Below, piece by piece: positions 6,880 to 14,250 of a DNA stretch of 26,887 bases. The DNA is taken from the NCBI GenBank assembly GCA_964502525.1, contig CAZCXH010000054.1, positions 1-26,887 of the forward strand. The letters are read 5' to 3'. The stretch is from DATLYB01 sp964502525 (GTDB taxonomy: Bacteria > Bacteroidota > Bacteroidia > Chitinophagales > CAIOSU01). Numbering within the stretch: position 1 is the first letter of the stretch; each line of letters opens with the position of its first letter. The translations under genes and the position numbers were made by a program. The notes beneath the pieces are model-generated. The model searched no databases, was not told the origin of the DNA, and saw only the letters and a list, made by a program, of their open reading frames with translations.

Positions 6880-7538
6880 CAGCGAAAGAATTGATATCAC
6901 CTTTGATTCCTCCCCTCAAGCTATCGGATTCCGGTGACAAAGCCTTGATCTGGATGCATGAATTCAGCGTTGCTTATCTTCCGGTGGTTGACAAGGAAAA
7001 ATTCATGGGGCTGCTGAGCGAGGAAGACGTGATGGATCTGGAAGATCCCAGTGAGGCTATCAGGAATTTTGATTTGAAGCTTCCCAAACCTTACGTAAGC
7101 GAAAATGTTCATATCTATGAAGTGATGAAATTAGCTGCCGAGATGAAGCTCGTACTGATTCCGGTGCTGGATAAAGATGAAAACTACCTGGGCGTCATCA
7201 CGCAGGACAGCATCATTTCCAGCTTCGCCAAGCTGAACTCCATTACGGAAAGCGGGAGCGTTATCGTGCTGGAATTGAACAAGAAAGAATACTCCCTTTC
7301 AGAGATTGCCAGGATTGTGGAAGAGAGCAACGCAGCGGTGCTCAGCTCATACGTTGCCACGCTGAAAGATTCCGTAAAGATTGAAGTCACCCTGAAACTT
7401 AATACATCAGACATCAAGCAAATCGTTTCCTCCTTCGAACGATACAAGTACACCGTGCTTGGCTCTTTCCATGAAACGGAATACTTTGAAGACCTTAAAG
7501 ACCGCTTCAATTCCCTGATGAGCTATCTGAATATTTAA
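6876..7538 (+). CDS. CBS-domain protein with C-terminal ACT-like region
   Basis: A 220-residue protein. Two CBS motifs are visible: residues 1-55 (LISPLIPPLKLSDSGDKALI, then VAYLPVVDKEKFMGLLSEED) and about 70-122 (VSENVHIYEVMKLAAEMKLV, then LIPVLDKDENYLGVITQDSI). CBS pairs bind adenosine nucleotides or related ligands. The last ~95 residues (SVIVLELNKKEYSLSEIARI, then VEESNAAVLSSYV) have the beta-alpha-beta pattern of an ACT-like domain. A role as a nucleotide sensor near NAD kinase is plausible, and this pairing recurs in Bacteroidota as far as I recall, but the target is not known. It overlaps the hydrolase by 4 bp. Confidence 0.87.
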   Translation: MTAKELISPLIPPLKLSDSGDKALIWMHEFSVAYLPVVDKEKFMGLLSEEDVMDLEDPSEAIRNFDLKLPKPYVSENVHIYEVMKLAAEMKLVLIPVLDKDENYLGVITQDSIISSFAKLNSITESGSVIVLELNKKEYSLSEIARIVEESNAAVLSSYVATLKDSVKIEVTLKLNTSDIKQIVSSFERYKYTVLGSFHETEYFEDLKDRFNSLMSYLNI

Positions 7539-7578
7539 GGGAAGCGAGTCTATTTTTTCTTAAGACGGATTCGGTTTT

Positions 7579-7586
7579 TATCTTTA
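7579..7586 (+). promoter_or_regulatory. Candidate -7 box (TATCTTTA) for NAD kinase
   Basis: One mismatch from TAnnTTTG, 14 bp upstream of the nadK ATG and inside the 62-bp gap after the CBS gene. It suggests nadK can be transcribed separately. Confidence 0.35.
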
Positions 7587-7600
7587 CACTTCCAACACTT

Positions 7601-8479
7601 ATGCAAGTAGCAGTTTACGGAAGGCGGATTGAGCCGGAGAATATTCCGCTGGTGCAGAAACTTTTCGACATGCTCATGGATTGCGGCTTCAAGGCTGCCG
7701 TTCACTCACGCTTCCGGGAGCAACTGCAGGGCAAGGTAACGCTTGGCGATAAAATTTCCACTTTTCGCGAATATGATGATATAAAAAACAATTTCGATTA
7801 CATGATAAGTCTCGGGGGAGACGGAACCCTGCTCGATACGCTTACGCTCGTTCGGAATTCGAACATCCCTATCCTCGGCATCAATACCGGCAGACTGGGG
7901 TTCCTGTCGAGCACCGGGAAGGAAGATATGCAGGATGCTGTTGATGCGCTGAAAAACAAGACATATAAAGTTGACAAGCGCACACTGCTTCATCTCGATT
8001 CGAACAAATCCCTTTTCGGTGGCGTCAACTACGCGCTGAATGAATTTTCCATCCATAAAAGGGACACCTCCGCCATGATTACCATTCACACTTACATCAA
8101 TGGCGAGTTGCTGAATTCTTATTGGGCGGATGGACTCATCATCGCCACCCCAACAGGCTCAACAGGCTACTCTTTGAGTTGCGGAGGCCCGATTATTTTT
8201 CCCACATCGGAAAATTTCGTGATCACTCCCGTTGCCCCGCACAATCTTAACGTCAGGCCCATCATTGTTTCCAGCGATTCGGTGCTGTCGTTTGAAGTGG
8301 AAGGACGCAGTGAAAATTTTCTTTGCACCCTCGATTCGCGTTACGAAACGATTGACTCCTCTTTTCAGCTTGCCGTGCGAAAGGAAGATTTCACCATCAG
8401 CCTGCTGCGCATCAAGGATGATAATTATTTAAATACTATCCGCAGCAAGCTGGGATGGGGGCTTGACCAGCGAAATTGA
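7601..8479 (+). CDS. nadK: NAD kinase
   Basis: A 292-residue cytoplasmic enzyme that phosphorylates NAD with ATP or polyphosphate to give NADP. The signature GGDGT is at residues 72-76 (SLGGDGTLLDT), the NE motif at N147-E148 (YALNEFSIHK), and the Gly-rich ATPTGSTGYSLSCGGP at 182-197. These are the catalytic and NAD-binding elements of the family, and the length is normal. The start MQVAVYGRR agrees with the usual Bacteroidota start (M.(I/V)A(V/I)YG). It ends 5 bp from the end of the convergent metallopeptidase gene. Confidence 0.96.
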   Translation: MQVAVYGRRIEPENIPLVQKLFDMLMDCGFKAAVHSRFREQLQGKVTLGDKISTFREYDDIKNNFDYMISLGGDGTLLDTLTLVRNSNIPILGINTGRLGFLSSTGKEDMQDAVDALKNKTYKVDKRTLLHLDSNKSLFGGVNYALNEFSIHKRDTSAMITIHTYINGELLNSYWADGLIIATPTGSTGYSLSCGGPIIFPTSENFVITPVAPHNLNVRPIIVSSDSVLSFEVEGRSENFLCTLDSRYETIDSSFQLAVRKEDFTISLLRIKDDNYLNTIRSKLGWGLDQRN

Positions 8480-8484
8480 ATAGG

Positions 8485-9225
8485 CTAAACTTCACAGCGC
8501 CTTCCATGCTCCTTCAGCCAGCGTTCGCTGGCTTCAAAATCAGGCATGGCGCTGGCGACAACCTTCCAGAATATTTCTGAATGATTGGGAACAATCAGGT
8601 GCGCCAGTTCGTGCACAAACACATAGTCAATTACCGCATCAGGGGCGAACAGCAGCCTTGTTGAAATGGTGATATTGCCTTCGCGCGAACAACTCCCCCA
8701 AAGCGAGCTGGCATATTTCAACTTCAGCGTTCTAAACTTCTTTTGCGGGAAATGCAGTTCGTTCAGATAAGAAAGGCGTTCGTGCGCCCACGGAAACATC
8801 AGCTTCGCGATGCATTTGTTGATTAACCGGGAAATGGTTTTTTCTATTTGATCTTCTGACAGCAAGGCGGAGACCTGAATCATAAACGTGCCGTTTTCCA
8901 GCCTTCCGCTGGAAGTGGCGGCATCGCTGAAGCGCAGGTCAATGGAAAAAGATTTGTCACGCACCGCGATAATCTTCCCGCTGTAATAATCCCTTTTCTG
9001 AGCCAGGTAAAGTTCGGGGCGTTGCTGCAGTTTTTTCAGCGCCCAGTTTTTAAATTCCGCGATCTGCCTTGATTTGTCCATCTTGCTGAGGTAGCGGGAA
9101 ATCCGGAGAACAACGCCTTTTTTCGTTATTGCCACCCTCGAATTGATGCGTGATTCGTAGTGAATGCGCACCGGCACATCGCAACCGTTGATTGCCAGGG
9201 ACTGAATCTCCGCTTGCTCAACCAT
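8485..9225 (-). CDS. YgjP-like zinc metallopeptidase (DUF45, M48-related)
   Basis: A 246-residue protein with the zinc motif HELAH at residues 205-209 (YVFVHELAHLIVPNHSEIFW) and a third His in NHSxxFW, the pattern of the DUF45/YgjP family. WGSCS at 176-180 and NITISTRLLFAPDAVIDYV before the motif are also typical. The N-terminal ~150 residues are beta-rich with several basic segments. No signal peptide, so probably cytoplasmic. YgjP-type proteins are predicted peptidases with no settled substrate; they often occur near restriction systems, none of which is seen here. The start overlaps the DUF1232 gene by 8 bp, so the two are co-transcribed. Confidence 0.88.
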   Translation of the reverse strand: MVEQAEIQSLAINGCDVPVRIHYESRINSRVAITKKGVVLRISRYLSKMDKSRQIAEFKNWALKKLQQRPELYLAQKRDYYSGKIIAVRDKSFSIDLRFSDAATSSGRLENGTFMIQVSALLSEDQIEKTISRLINKCIAKLMFPWAHERLSYLNELHFPQKKFRTLKLKYASSLWGSCSREGNITISTRLLFAPDAVIDYVFVHELAHLIVPNHSEIFWKVVASAMPDFEASERWLKEHGRRCEV

Positions 9226-9532
9226 TCTGTTCGCCTGCTTCCCAATTCCTGAAAAGCTGAATGTCTTTTCCGAGGGAATGCAATGCCCAGGCGCTCACGG
9301 CAAAGTCATCGAGCCATCCGGCAATGGGTATGAAATCCGGGATAAGATCAATGAAGAAGAAAACATAAACAACAGCGATAACGATTTTAAGGATTGACCT
9401 GTAAGGCATAACCCTATACCTTCCCTGCATGCATGCCGACACCATCCGGAATAATGCAGCGGAGTTGGATATGAAGAATAGTCCAAGCGGAAACAGTTTG
9501 TAAGCCCTGCTGTTTTTCAGCATTGTTTTCAT
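9218..9532 (-). CDS. DUF1232 (YkvA-like) membrane protein
   Basis: A 104-residue protein. The DUF1232 core is at about residues 43-80: MPYRSILKIVIAVVYVFFFI, then DLIPDFIPIAGWLDDFAV; the motif D.IPDFIP..G..DD is diagnostic. One membrane helix precedes the IPDFIP turn. Function is unknown for the family. It is the first gene of a two-gene unit with the metallopeptidase (8-bp overlap). A consensus -7 box sits 4 bp before its ATG. The upstream side is a repeat-rich spacer. Confidence 0.87.
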   Translation of the reverse strand: MKTMLKNSRAYKLFPLGLFFISNSAALFRMVSACMQGRYRVMPYRSILKIVIAVVYVFFFIDLIPDFIPIAGWLDDFAVSAWALHSLGKDIQLFRNWEAGEQNG

Positions 9533-9536
9533 AAAG

Positions 9537-9544
9537 CAAAGATA
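9537..9544 (-). promoter_or_regulatory. -7 box (TATCTTTG) for the DUF1232-metallopeptidase unit
   Basis: An exact TAnnTTTG match, 4 bp upstream of the ATG at 9530-9532 on the minus strand. Transcription starting about 5-7 bp after the box would make the message nearly leaderless. No -33 TTTG was seen at proper spacing. Confidence 0.5.
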
Positions 9545-9591
9545 CCGATGGTAAATATTCCGTGCGGAAGGAATAATTCAAATCATAATTT

Positions 9592-9733
9592 TTATCCCGA
9601 AGCAAATCTTTAAAACGAACTGTAATCGGTCCGAAGGACTCCGGACTCCTTCGGAGGATACCCGCCTGCCGGACGGGCAGGTACCATCGGGGACTACTCA
9701 GTACAATTTCGAAAACCTGATTACCGAGGGTAT
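9592..9733 (-). repeat. Dispersed repeat, copy A (interrupted by two hairpins)
   Basis: On the minus strand this aligns with 13954-14046 (plus strand). Shared blocks include GGTAATCA.GTTTTCGAA, GTAGTCCCCGATGGTA, CAGTTCGTTTT and TTCGGGATAA. Copy A carries about 53 extra bases (9629-9681) where copy B has about 6. The flanks 9709-9720 and 9765-9775 also form an inverted repeat (TCGAAA.CCTGA). No gene is seen in the spacer 9533-9832. Confidence 0.85.
9630..9683. repeat. Two adjacent hairpins inside repeat copy A
   Basis: Hairpin 1 has arms TCCGAAGGA (9630-9638) and TCCTTCGGA (9647-9655). Hairpin 2 has arms CCTGCC (9665-9670) and GGCAGG (9676-9681) with an outer TACC/GGTA. They are absent from copy B at 13954-14046, so they look like a nested, REP-like insertion. 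Confidence 0.7.
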
Positions 9734-9832
9734 ATCAACAGGTTAATTATCCGAGGCAAGCCATTCAGGTTTCGAAAAAATTGAGCGGCAGAATGTCCGG
9801 TATCAACCGCAGATTCCGGATGAAGGGGAAGA

Positions 9833-10813
9833 TTACTTCGTGTCAATAGGCTTGTTCTCGGCAGCGGTCACCTTCGGCTTTTCGCCTTTGGCGGCTTCTG
9901 TGTTCACGAAACGCAGAATTTGCGTATTGCGAAAACCGACTGAGTTGAAAACAAAAAGCTCCGAATTATCCTGCGTCATGGTGATGCCGCTCATGTAGCC
10001 ATTACCGCTTGACTGGCCGATCTCAATGGGCGCGCTGAATTTGCCAAACACGTTTTCGCGCGCAGCATGGTATATCTTGTCGCCTGACAGCGCAAAAATT
10101 TCCAATTCGTCAGCCGATAAAAAGCAACTCATGTTATTGCTGATTTTCGGAAGCGTAAAATCCACCTTGCGCGGCTTCGAGAATTTTTCATCGGGGCTTT
10201 CCCTTTTTGAGAAATAAAAGGTGATCTCGCTTCCTTTCTGCCTGGTGAAATATATCCTTAACCCGTCATTTGAAAGCCACGGATAGCTGTCCGACATCTC
10301 GGGATCATTTATTTCATCCAGCGGACGAATGTTTCCAAAGGCAGCGCCCCCGCCCTCCCCTTGGGCGGTATGCAGGTCATTGTTTGCCTGCTCATCTTCC
10401 CTCGTGGAGATATACAGGTCATTGCCCTTTTGCGTGCCATCAGTGCTGTTGACGAATACCATGATCTTTTCATCTCCGGAAATAGCGGGCATAATGATAT
10501 CGTATTCCGCATCGTTGACAGATCCATTCAGGCGGGCGGGATTTCCGAATGATTCTCCCGGCTTGCCACGCTTCATAACGTAAAGTTGTTTTTCGCCCCT
10601 GAAGTTCTGGGATGTGAAATAAAGCTTCAGCCCGTCCTTGCTTAATTGCCCGATCAAAGGCATTACTTCATTGCCCGTGTTGACGGTTCCGGTATATTTA
10701 AAATCGAACCCCGTATTGCCGGCTTCGTTTTTCATATCCAGCCTGCTTAAAGATGACGGACTCATTGACAGCGCTCCAATTGCAACTGACGCAAGGATAA
10801 TATTCAACTTCAT
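9833..10813 (-). CDS. Secreted PD40 beta-propeller protein
   Basis: A 326-residue protein with a signal peptide (about 1-23, MKLNIILASVAIGALSMSPS). Several WD40-like PD40 strands follow, each with a (S)xDGxxxYFTS core: IGQLSKDGLKLYFTS, PAISGDEKIMVFVNS with GNDLYIS, YPWLSNDGLRIYFTR, FLSADELEIFALSG and TMTQDNSELFVFNS. This is about five blades of a six-bladed propeller, as in TolB-like and OmpA-linked periplasmic proteins. There is no T9SS sorting domain and no lipobox. A lysine-rich tail (KGEKPKVTAAENKPIDTK) ends it. The role is likely binding or scaffolding in the periplasm or at the surface. It is the first minus-strand gene downstream of the T9SS array, separated from it by a 671-bp repeat-rich spacer. 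Confidence 0.78.
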   Translation of the reverse strand: MKLNIILASVAIGALSMSPSSLSRLDMKNEAGNTGFDFKYTGTVNTGNEVMPLIGQLSKDGLKLYFTSQNFRGEKQLYVMKRGKPGESFGNPARLNGSVNDAEYDIIMPAISGDEKIMVFVNSTDGTQKGNDLYISTREDEQANNDLHTAQGEGGGAAFGNIRPLDEINDPEMSDSYPWLSNDGLRIYFTRQKGSEITFYFSKRESPDEKFSKPRKVDFTLPKISNNMSCFLSADELEIFALSGDKIYHAARENVFGKFSAPIEIGQSSGNGYMSGITMTQDNSELFVFNSVGFRNTQILRFVNTEAAKGEKPKVTAAENKPIDTK

Positions 10814-10902
10814 AGAATAAAAATTTATAAAATCTTACCACTTTCTACGAATTGCTGCCGGTAAGGTTGTTTTATTCCGATCGGGATGAATTATTCCATG
10901 GA

Positions 10903-10980
10903 GGTAGCCGGTAATAGGTTATCAGTAACAGTTTGTCCGTTTCACCGATTATCACTTCACCGATCACTGGTTACCTGCTA
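10903..10980. repeat. Word-reiterating imperfect inverted repeat (GGTAAT/CACCGAT words)
   Basis: The left part is GGTAGCCGGTAATAGGTT then ATCAGTAACAG. The right part repeats CACCGATTATCACTT and CACCGATCACTGGTTACC, largely the complement of the left. It is non-coding and has the same architecture as 5096-5163 but with different words. Confidence 0.6.
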
Positions 10981-11051
10981 TGAAAATGCAGTGTTCTGGG
11001 AGAAAGTGGTAGAATTTTTAGAACCGGAAACCGGAACTATAAAGATTACTT

Positions 11052-11120
11052 TCGTTTCTTGTTTACGGTTTTTGTGAAGACTAACAGTAAACAGGAAACA
11101 TGTAAACCGTAACCTTTTGT
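11052..11120. repeat. Word-reiterating inverted repeat (GTTTAC words)
   Basis: TGTTTACGGTTT (about 11060-11071) is answered by AACAGTAAACAGG and CATGTAAACCGTAACC (11083-11114). The words are the same as at 5902-5976. Confidence 0.65.
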
Positions 11121-11140
11121 CCAACCCCTCTATTCATTCG

Positions 11141-11376
11141 AGGTCTTCGAGCGCTTGCTGGTGAGCAAGCGAGACTTGGATGCTTCGATATGCGGCAAGA
11201 CTTTTGTCTTGCAGCGCGTTGGTAATTATTGAAGTATTCCCTTTAAAGAAAAGGTTTTGAATTGCGAAACCTTTATTTCAAGATTAAATCATTTGCCAGC
11301 GCTGCGTGAAGACGAAGTCTTCAGCCAATGAACGCGCACAAGTCAGCATGCCCGCAAAAGCCAACGCTGAAGACCT
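11141..11376. repeat. 236-bp imperfect palindrome with nested hairpins
   Basis: The left arm 11141-11222 is similar to the complement of the right arm 11295-11376: both begin AGGTCTTC, contain GACTTG and GACTT.GTCTT, and end GCAGCGC..TGG. Nested hairpins are CGCTTGCT/AGCAAGCG (11152-11171), GCAAGAC/GTCTTGC (11195-11212), AAAGGTTT/AAACCTTT (11250-11274, at the centre) and GAAGAC/GTCTTC (11308-11322). It contains no gene. It could be a MITE-like element or a structured RNA. Confidence 0.65.
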
Positions 11377-11484
11377 TGTGCGAACTGAGGTTAAAGTAAA
11401 GCTGCTGAAGATCAATCCCGCTACACTTATTTAATCCGAAAGATTTTGACGACCCTCCGTTTGAAGGTCTTTGGAAGTTATATC

Positions 11485-13683
11485 TTATTGAAGCATTATT
11501 TTCCCGAAGGCCGTGTAACTGTCAGATGTTACTTTCAGGAAATAGATTCCGCTCGAATGCCCGGCCAGATTCAGTTGCACAGGCGCGCCTGATGACATTT
11601 TCAAGGACTCCCTTTTAACGATTTCTCCGCAAACAGATATAATTTCATAAGTGAAAGCTTTTCCATCTCTAAGCCTTAATTCAAAAATCCCTGATCCCGG
11701 GTTGGGATAAACACTTATTGCATTTACGCCACGAATAGCCACGCTATTAACGCTTAAATCGAGGGAATATGAAAAGGTGTCCGACAGGCCGCAGTCGTTG
11801 CTTGCAATCAGAGTCACATCATAAATTCCGGGATCATACAAATGCTGCGGATTCTCATCCCCGGAAGTCGTTCCATCGCCAAAATCCCAAAGGTATTCAG
11901 TAGCTTCCGATGAGGTATTGTTAAAAAGAACATTGAAATTGTTTTCTATGGGATTGAAAGCGGCAACCGGAGCGGTGGTATCAATTTCCACAACAACGCT
12001 ATAGCCCTGAGAACAACGCCCATCCGCTATCGCCACTGTGTAGGAGATGGTTTGGGAAGGGGATGCCACCGGATTGGGGATGTTGGTTGCGCTGAGCCCT
12101 ATTGGCGGAGACCAGTCATAAACGCTGCCACCGCTGGCGACAAGCTGTACGGAATCTCCCTCGCAAATCGCGGTGTCAGCGCTGACCGTTGTATTGATGA
12201 CCTGAAGGGAGTATCCAAGCCCTGCGTTAGCGAGCAGTTGCGAATCAGCCTGCACGGTTGTTTGAAACCCGCCAAATGAAACCTTCACCGTTGCATAAAA
12301 TCCAAGCCTATGGATTCCAGACGGATCGTTGGTCAAGCCTGATATTCTTACGCATCCGTTTTCCCCGGTGGTGTAAATGCAGCCGGGCGTATTGCACACA
12401 TAGCCTATTCCCGATGGAAGATTTGTCACCGCAGTGAGCCATATCGTGTCAATAGTTATGATGACACCGGGAAACCCAATGTTATCACCGTTTACCAGCG
12501 TAAAATTCTTAAACTGAATTACCTCGTCATAAAAAATGCCGGCTTCAATGCAAGGCAGCGTTGAATCTGCCGGGAAGAACCCCACAGTCGAAATGGTTGT
12601 GTCGGGAATGCATATTTGAAACGAGTTATTAATAACTACTTGCTGTGTTGCTGTGTCGGAACCGCAAACGTTGGTGGCAATAAGCGTGACCGTATAGGTA
12701 CCATCAGCAGTATAGGTGTGAGTGGCGTCCTGCGAAGCGACAATAGCGCTTCCATCACCGAAATTCCATGCGTAGGTATTAGTGCCGGTTGTAGTATTTG
12801 TAAAAGTGAGCGAGGGGTCAGTGCCGCCAATCGTGAACCCTGCTGCCAGGGATTGCGATACCACCACCGTAACGCTCGCTGTATCCTTGTCATTATTTCC
12901 CATGTCTGTGGCGATGACGGTATAGGTGGTCGTTGAGGCGGGAGAAACCGTAATTGAATTTGTGAATTGAGCCACCGGGCTCCACTCATAAATTACGCTC
13001 CCGGTGGCGTTTTGCGCGGAAGCGGTGAGCGTTGTGGAACTTCCGGAGCAAACGCTTGTATTGCCGCTGATGGAAACAGTAAATTGACCGGTCGGGCAAT
13101 TCAAGCCGCTTGAAATGAGGTTGTTGGCACCGGCTGTTGTGTCCAGCGCAGCGCAGGGAACGCCAAAATCCGTAACCCGCACCCAATAGTCCAGCGCGGT
13201 CGCGTCAACAAGCGGAAGGCCGAAGCTTGAAAGCAGGGCGTTGATCTGCCCGATAACCACTGACGCTTCTCCGCTGAAGGTTTGACTCAAGGGAGACAGG
13301 GTAACCGTTATGTAAAAGATCAATTTGTATTGACCAATGGCATCCGTAGTGGAGCCGCTCAATTCTATGCAGCCGGTCTGACCCGCTCCAATAGTCGCAT
13401 TGGCAGGATTGGATTGCCAGCTAATACCGCAGGGAAGATTCAGGATGCTGTCCATGATGATCGTTGCGGAAATCTGCCCTATGACCGGAACGGTGACAGG
13501 CGCAAAATTTTCAAAATTCATGGAAGCGCTGTATGGAAAATTTATCTCAGCGCATGGAAAAAGTTGAGGTTCGGGGGTTAATCCCGGAATTCCCGTGGGC
13601 GAAACGGGAGTGCAATTGGCCTGGGCGTAGCTATTCGCAGTAAGAAGAACAGCAAGAGTTGTTAATGATAAAATCCTTTTCAT
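11485..13683 (-). CDS. T9SS cargo protein, duplicated N-module/Ig/PKD architecture
   Basis: A 732-residue secreted protein. Signal peptide about 1-22. Then: N-module copy 1 (24-196; PCAEINFPY, LPCGISWQSN, GQTGCIELSG.TTDAIGQY), Ig-like domain (201-274; ISGNTSVCSGSSTTLTA), PKD (278-352; YAWNFGDGS), N-module copy 2 (358-497; LPCIEAGIFYD, ENGCVRISGLTND), Ig-like (500-568; AICEGDSVQLVA), PKD (571-644; YLWDFGDGT), and a T9SS type A sorting domain (655-732; VYPNPGSGIFELRL, SGIYFLKV, ending FGKIMLQ). It is predicted to be exported by Sec, crossed to the surface by T9SS and anchored or released. No catalytic residues are apparent; a structural or adhesive role is inference. It is the last of four paralogues in transcription order. 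Confidence 0.88.
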   Translation of the reverse strand: MKRILSLTTLAVLLTANSYAQANCTPVSPTGIPGLTPEPQLFPCAEINFPYSASMNFENFAPVTVPVIGQISATIIMDSILNLPCGISWQSNPANATIGAGQTGCIELSGSTTDAIGQYKLIFYITVTLSPLSQTFSGEASVVIGQINALLSSFGLPLVDATALDYWVRVTDFGVPCAALDTTAGANNLISSGLNCPTGQFTVSISGNTSVCSGSSTTLTASAQNATGSVIYEWSPVAQFTNSITVSPASTTTYTVIATDMGNNDKDTASVTVVVSQSLAAGFTIGGTDPSLTFTNTTTGTNTYAWNFGDGSAIVASQDATHTYTADGTYTVTLIATNVCGSDTATQQVVINNSFQICIPDTTISTVGFFPADSTLPCIEAGIFYDEVIQFKNFTLVNGDNIGFPGVIITIDTIWLTAVTNLPSGIGYVCNTPGCIYTTGENGCVRISGLTNDPSGIHRLGFYATVKVSFGGFQTTVQADSQLLANAGLGYSLQVINTTVSADTAICEGDSVQLVASGGSVYDWSPPIGLSATNIPNPVASPSQTISYTVAIADGRCSQGYSVVVEIDTTAPVAAFNPIENNFNVLFNNTSSEATEYLWDFGDGTTSGDENPQHLYDPGIYDVTLIASNDCGLSDTFSYSLDLSVNSVAIRGVNAISVYPNPGSGIFELRLRDGKAFTYEIISVCGEIVKRESLKMSSGAPVQLNLAGHSSGIYFLKVTSDSYTAFGKIMLQ

Positions 13684-13835
13684 GACGGGATGTTTTATAA
13701 TTCTTAAAAGTTAAAGTTATACTGAAAACGGAATAAGTCACCATACTCCGGGGCAATCGGTTTATAGACTGTTTAAAATTAGGGTTCATCGCAAAAATCC
13801 GTACCTATACATTAAATGATGCGCTATTCTATAAC

Positions 13836-13848
13836 ACCCCTGCGGGGT
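13836..13848. repeat. Mini-hairpin ACCCC-tgc-GGGGT
   Basis: Five-bp arms with a 3-nt loop, preceded by TTCTATAA (13827-13834). It looks like half of the module that is complete at 13873-13932. Confidence 0.6.
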
Positions 13849-13872
13849 TCAATTGGCTGTTCAGATTCTCCC

Positions 13873-13932
13873 TTCTATAATAATGCCACCCTTTCAGGGT
13901 TAAAATCCCGGAGGGATGAAATGATTATAGAA
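13873..13932. repeat. Clover-like 60-bp palindromic segment
   Basis: The outer stem TTCTATAATAAT (13873-13884) pairs with ATGATTATAGAA (13921-13932), 11 of 12. Inside are two small hairpins: ACCCT/AGGGT (13888-13900, loop TTC) and ATCCC/GGGAT (13905-13917, loop GGA). The fold is a three-way junction in either strand. Confidence 0.75.
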
Positions 13933-13953
13933 AACATCTCCGCAGATCTTTTT

Positions 13954-14046
13954 TATACCATCGGTAATCAAGTTTTCGAACTTGTACCGGGTAGTCCCCG
14001 ATGGTATATCCCGATCACAGTTCGTTTTTTACACTTGTTTCGGGAT
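13954..14046 (+). repeat. Dispersed repeat, copy B (uninterrupted)
   Basis: Inverted relative to copy A at 9592-9733, with conserved blocks on both sides of the point where copy A carries two hairpins. It lies wholly inside the 13769-14132 element. Confidence 0.85.
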
Positions 14047-14186
14047 AACTCCGAAGGAGTGTCATATCATTTCCCGAACAGCGAAATAAAAATCAGGTAC
14101 GCATTTTTGCGATGAACCAAAATTAGAAACAGAACGCAAATGACGCAGTAAATAAGTTGACCTCAGCAGCATGAGGTAGGGTCCTC

Positions 14187-14227
14187 AAAAAAAACTAACC
14201 CTCACTCCCGATGAGAATGAGGGTTAG
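14187..14227 (-). terminator. Rho-independent terminator of the second T9SS gene
   Basis: Read on the minus strand: a perfect 10-bp stem CTAACCCTCA / TGAGGGTTAG (14227-14218 and 14204-14195) with a 13-nt loop, followed by eight T (14194-14187). It starts 24 bp after the stop of the 14251-16431 gene. This is the clearest terminator in the window and separates that gene from the 11485-13683 gene. Confidence 0.93.
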
Positions 14228-14250
14228 CTGAATTGTTGATGCCTGTTTAA

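Larger units (their letters stand above)
13769..14132. mobile_element. 364-bp MITE-like element with 38-bp terminal inverted repeats
   Basis: The left end 13769-13806 and the right end 14095-14132 (reverse complement) match at 33 of 38 bases, including the shared core GGTTCATCGCAAAAAT followed by .CGTACCT. Between them lie mini-hairpins, a clover-like segment (13873-13932) and dispersed repeat copy B (13954-14046). No transposase is encoded. No clear target-site duplication was found. It sits in the spacer 13684-14250 between two T9SS genes. Confidence 0.65.

Noticed and set aside
13816..14115. An open frame of 99 codons on the plus strand (MMRYSITPLRGSIG...)
   Set aside because: It is wholly inside the 13769-14132 repeat element and its codons come from the hairpins and the dispersed repeat; no domain is visible.
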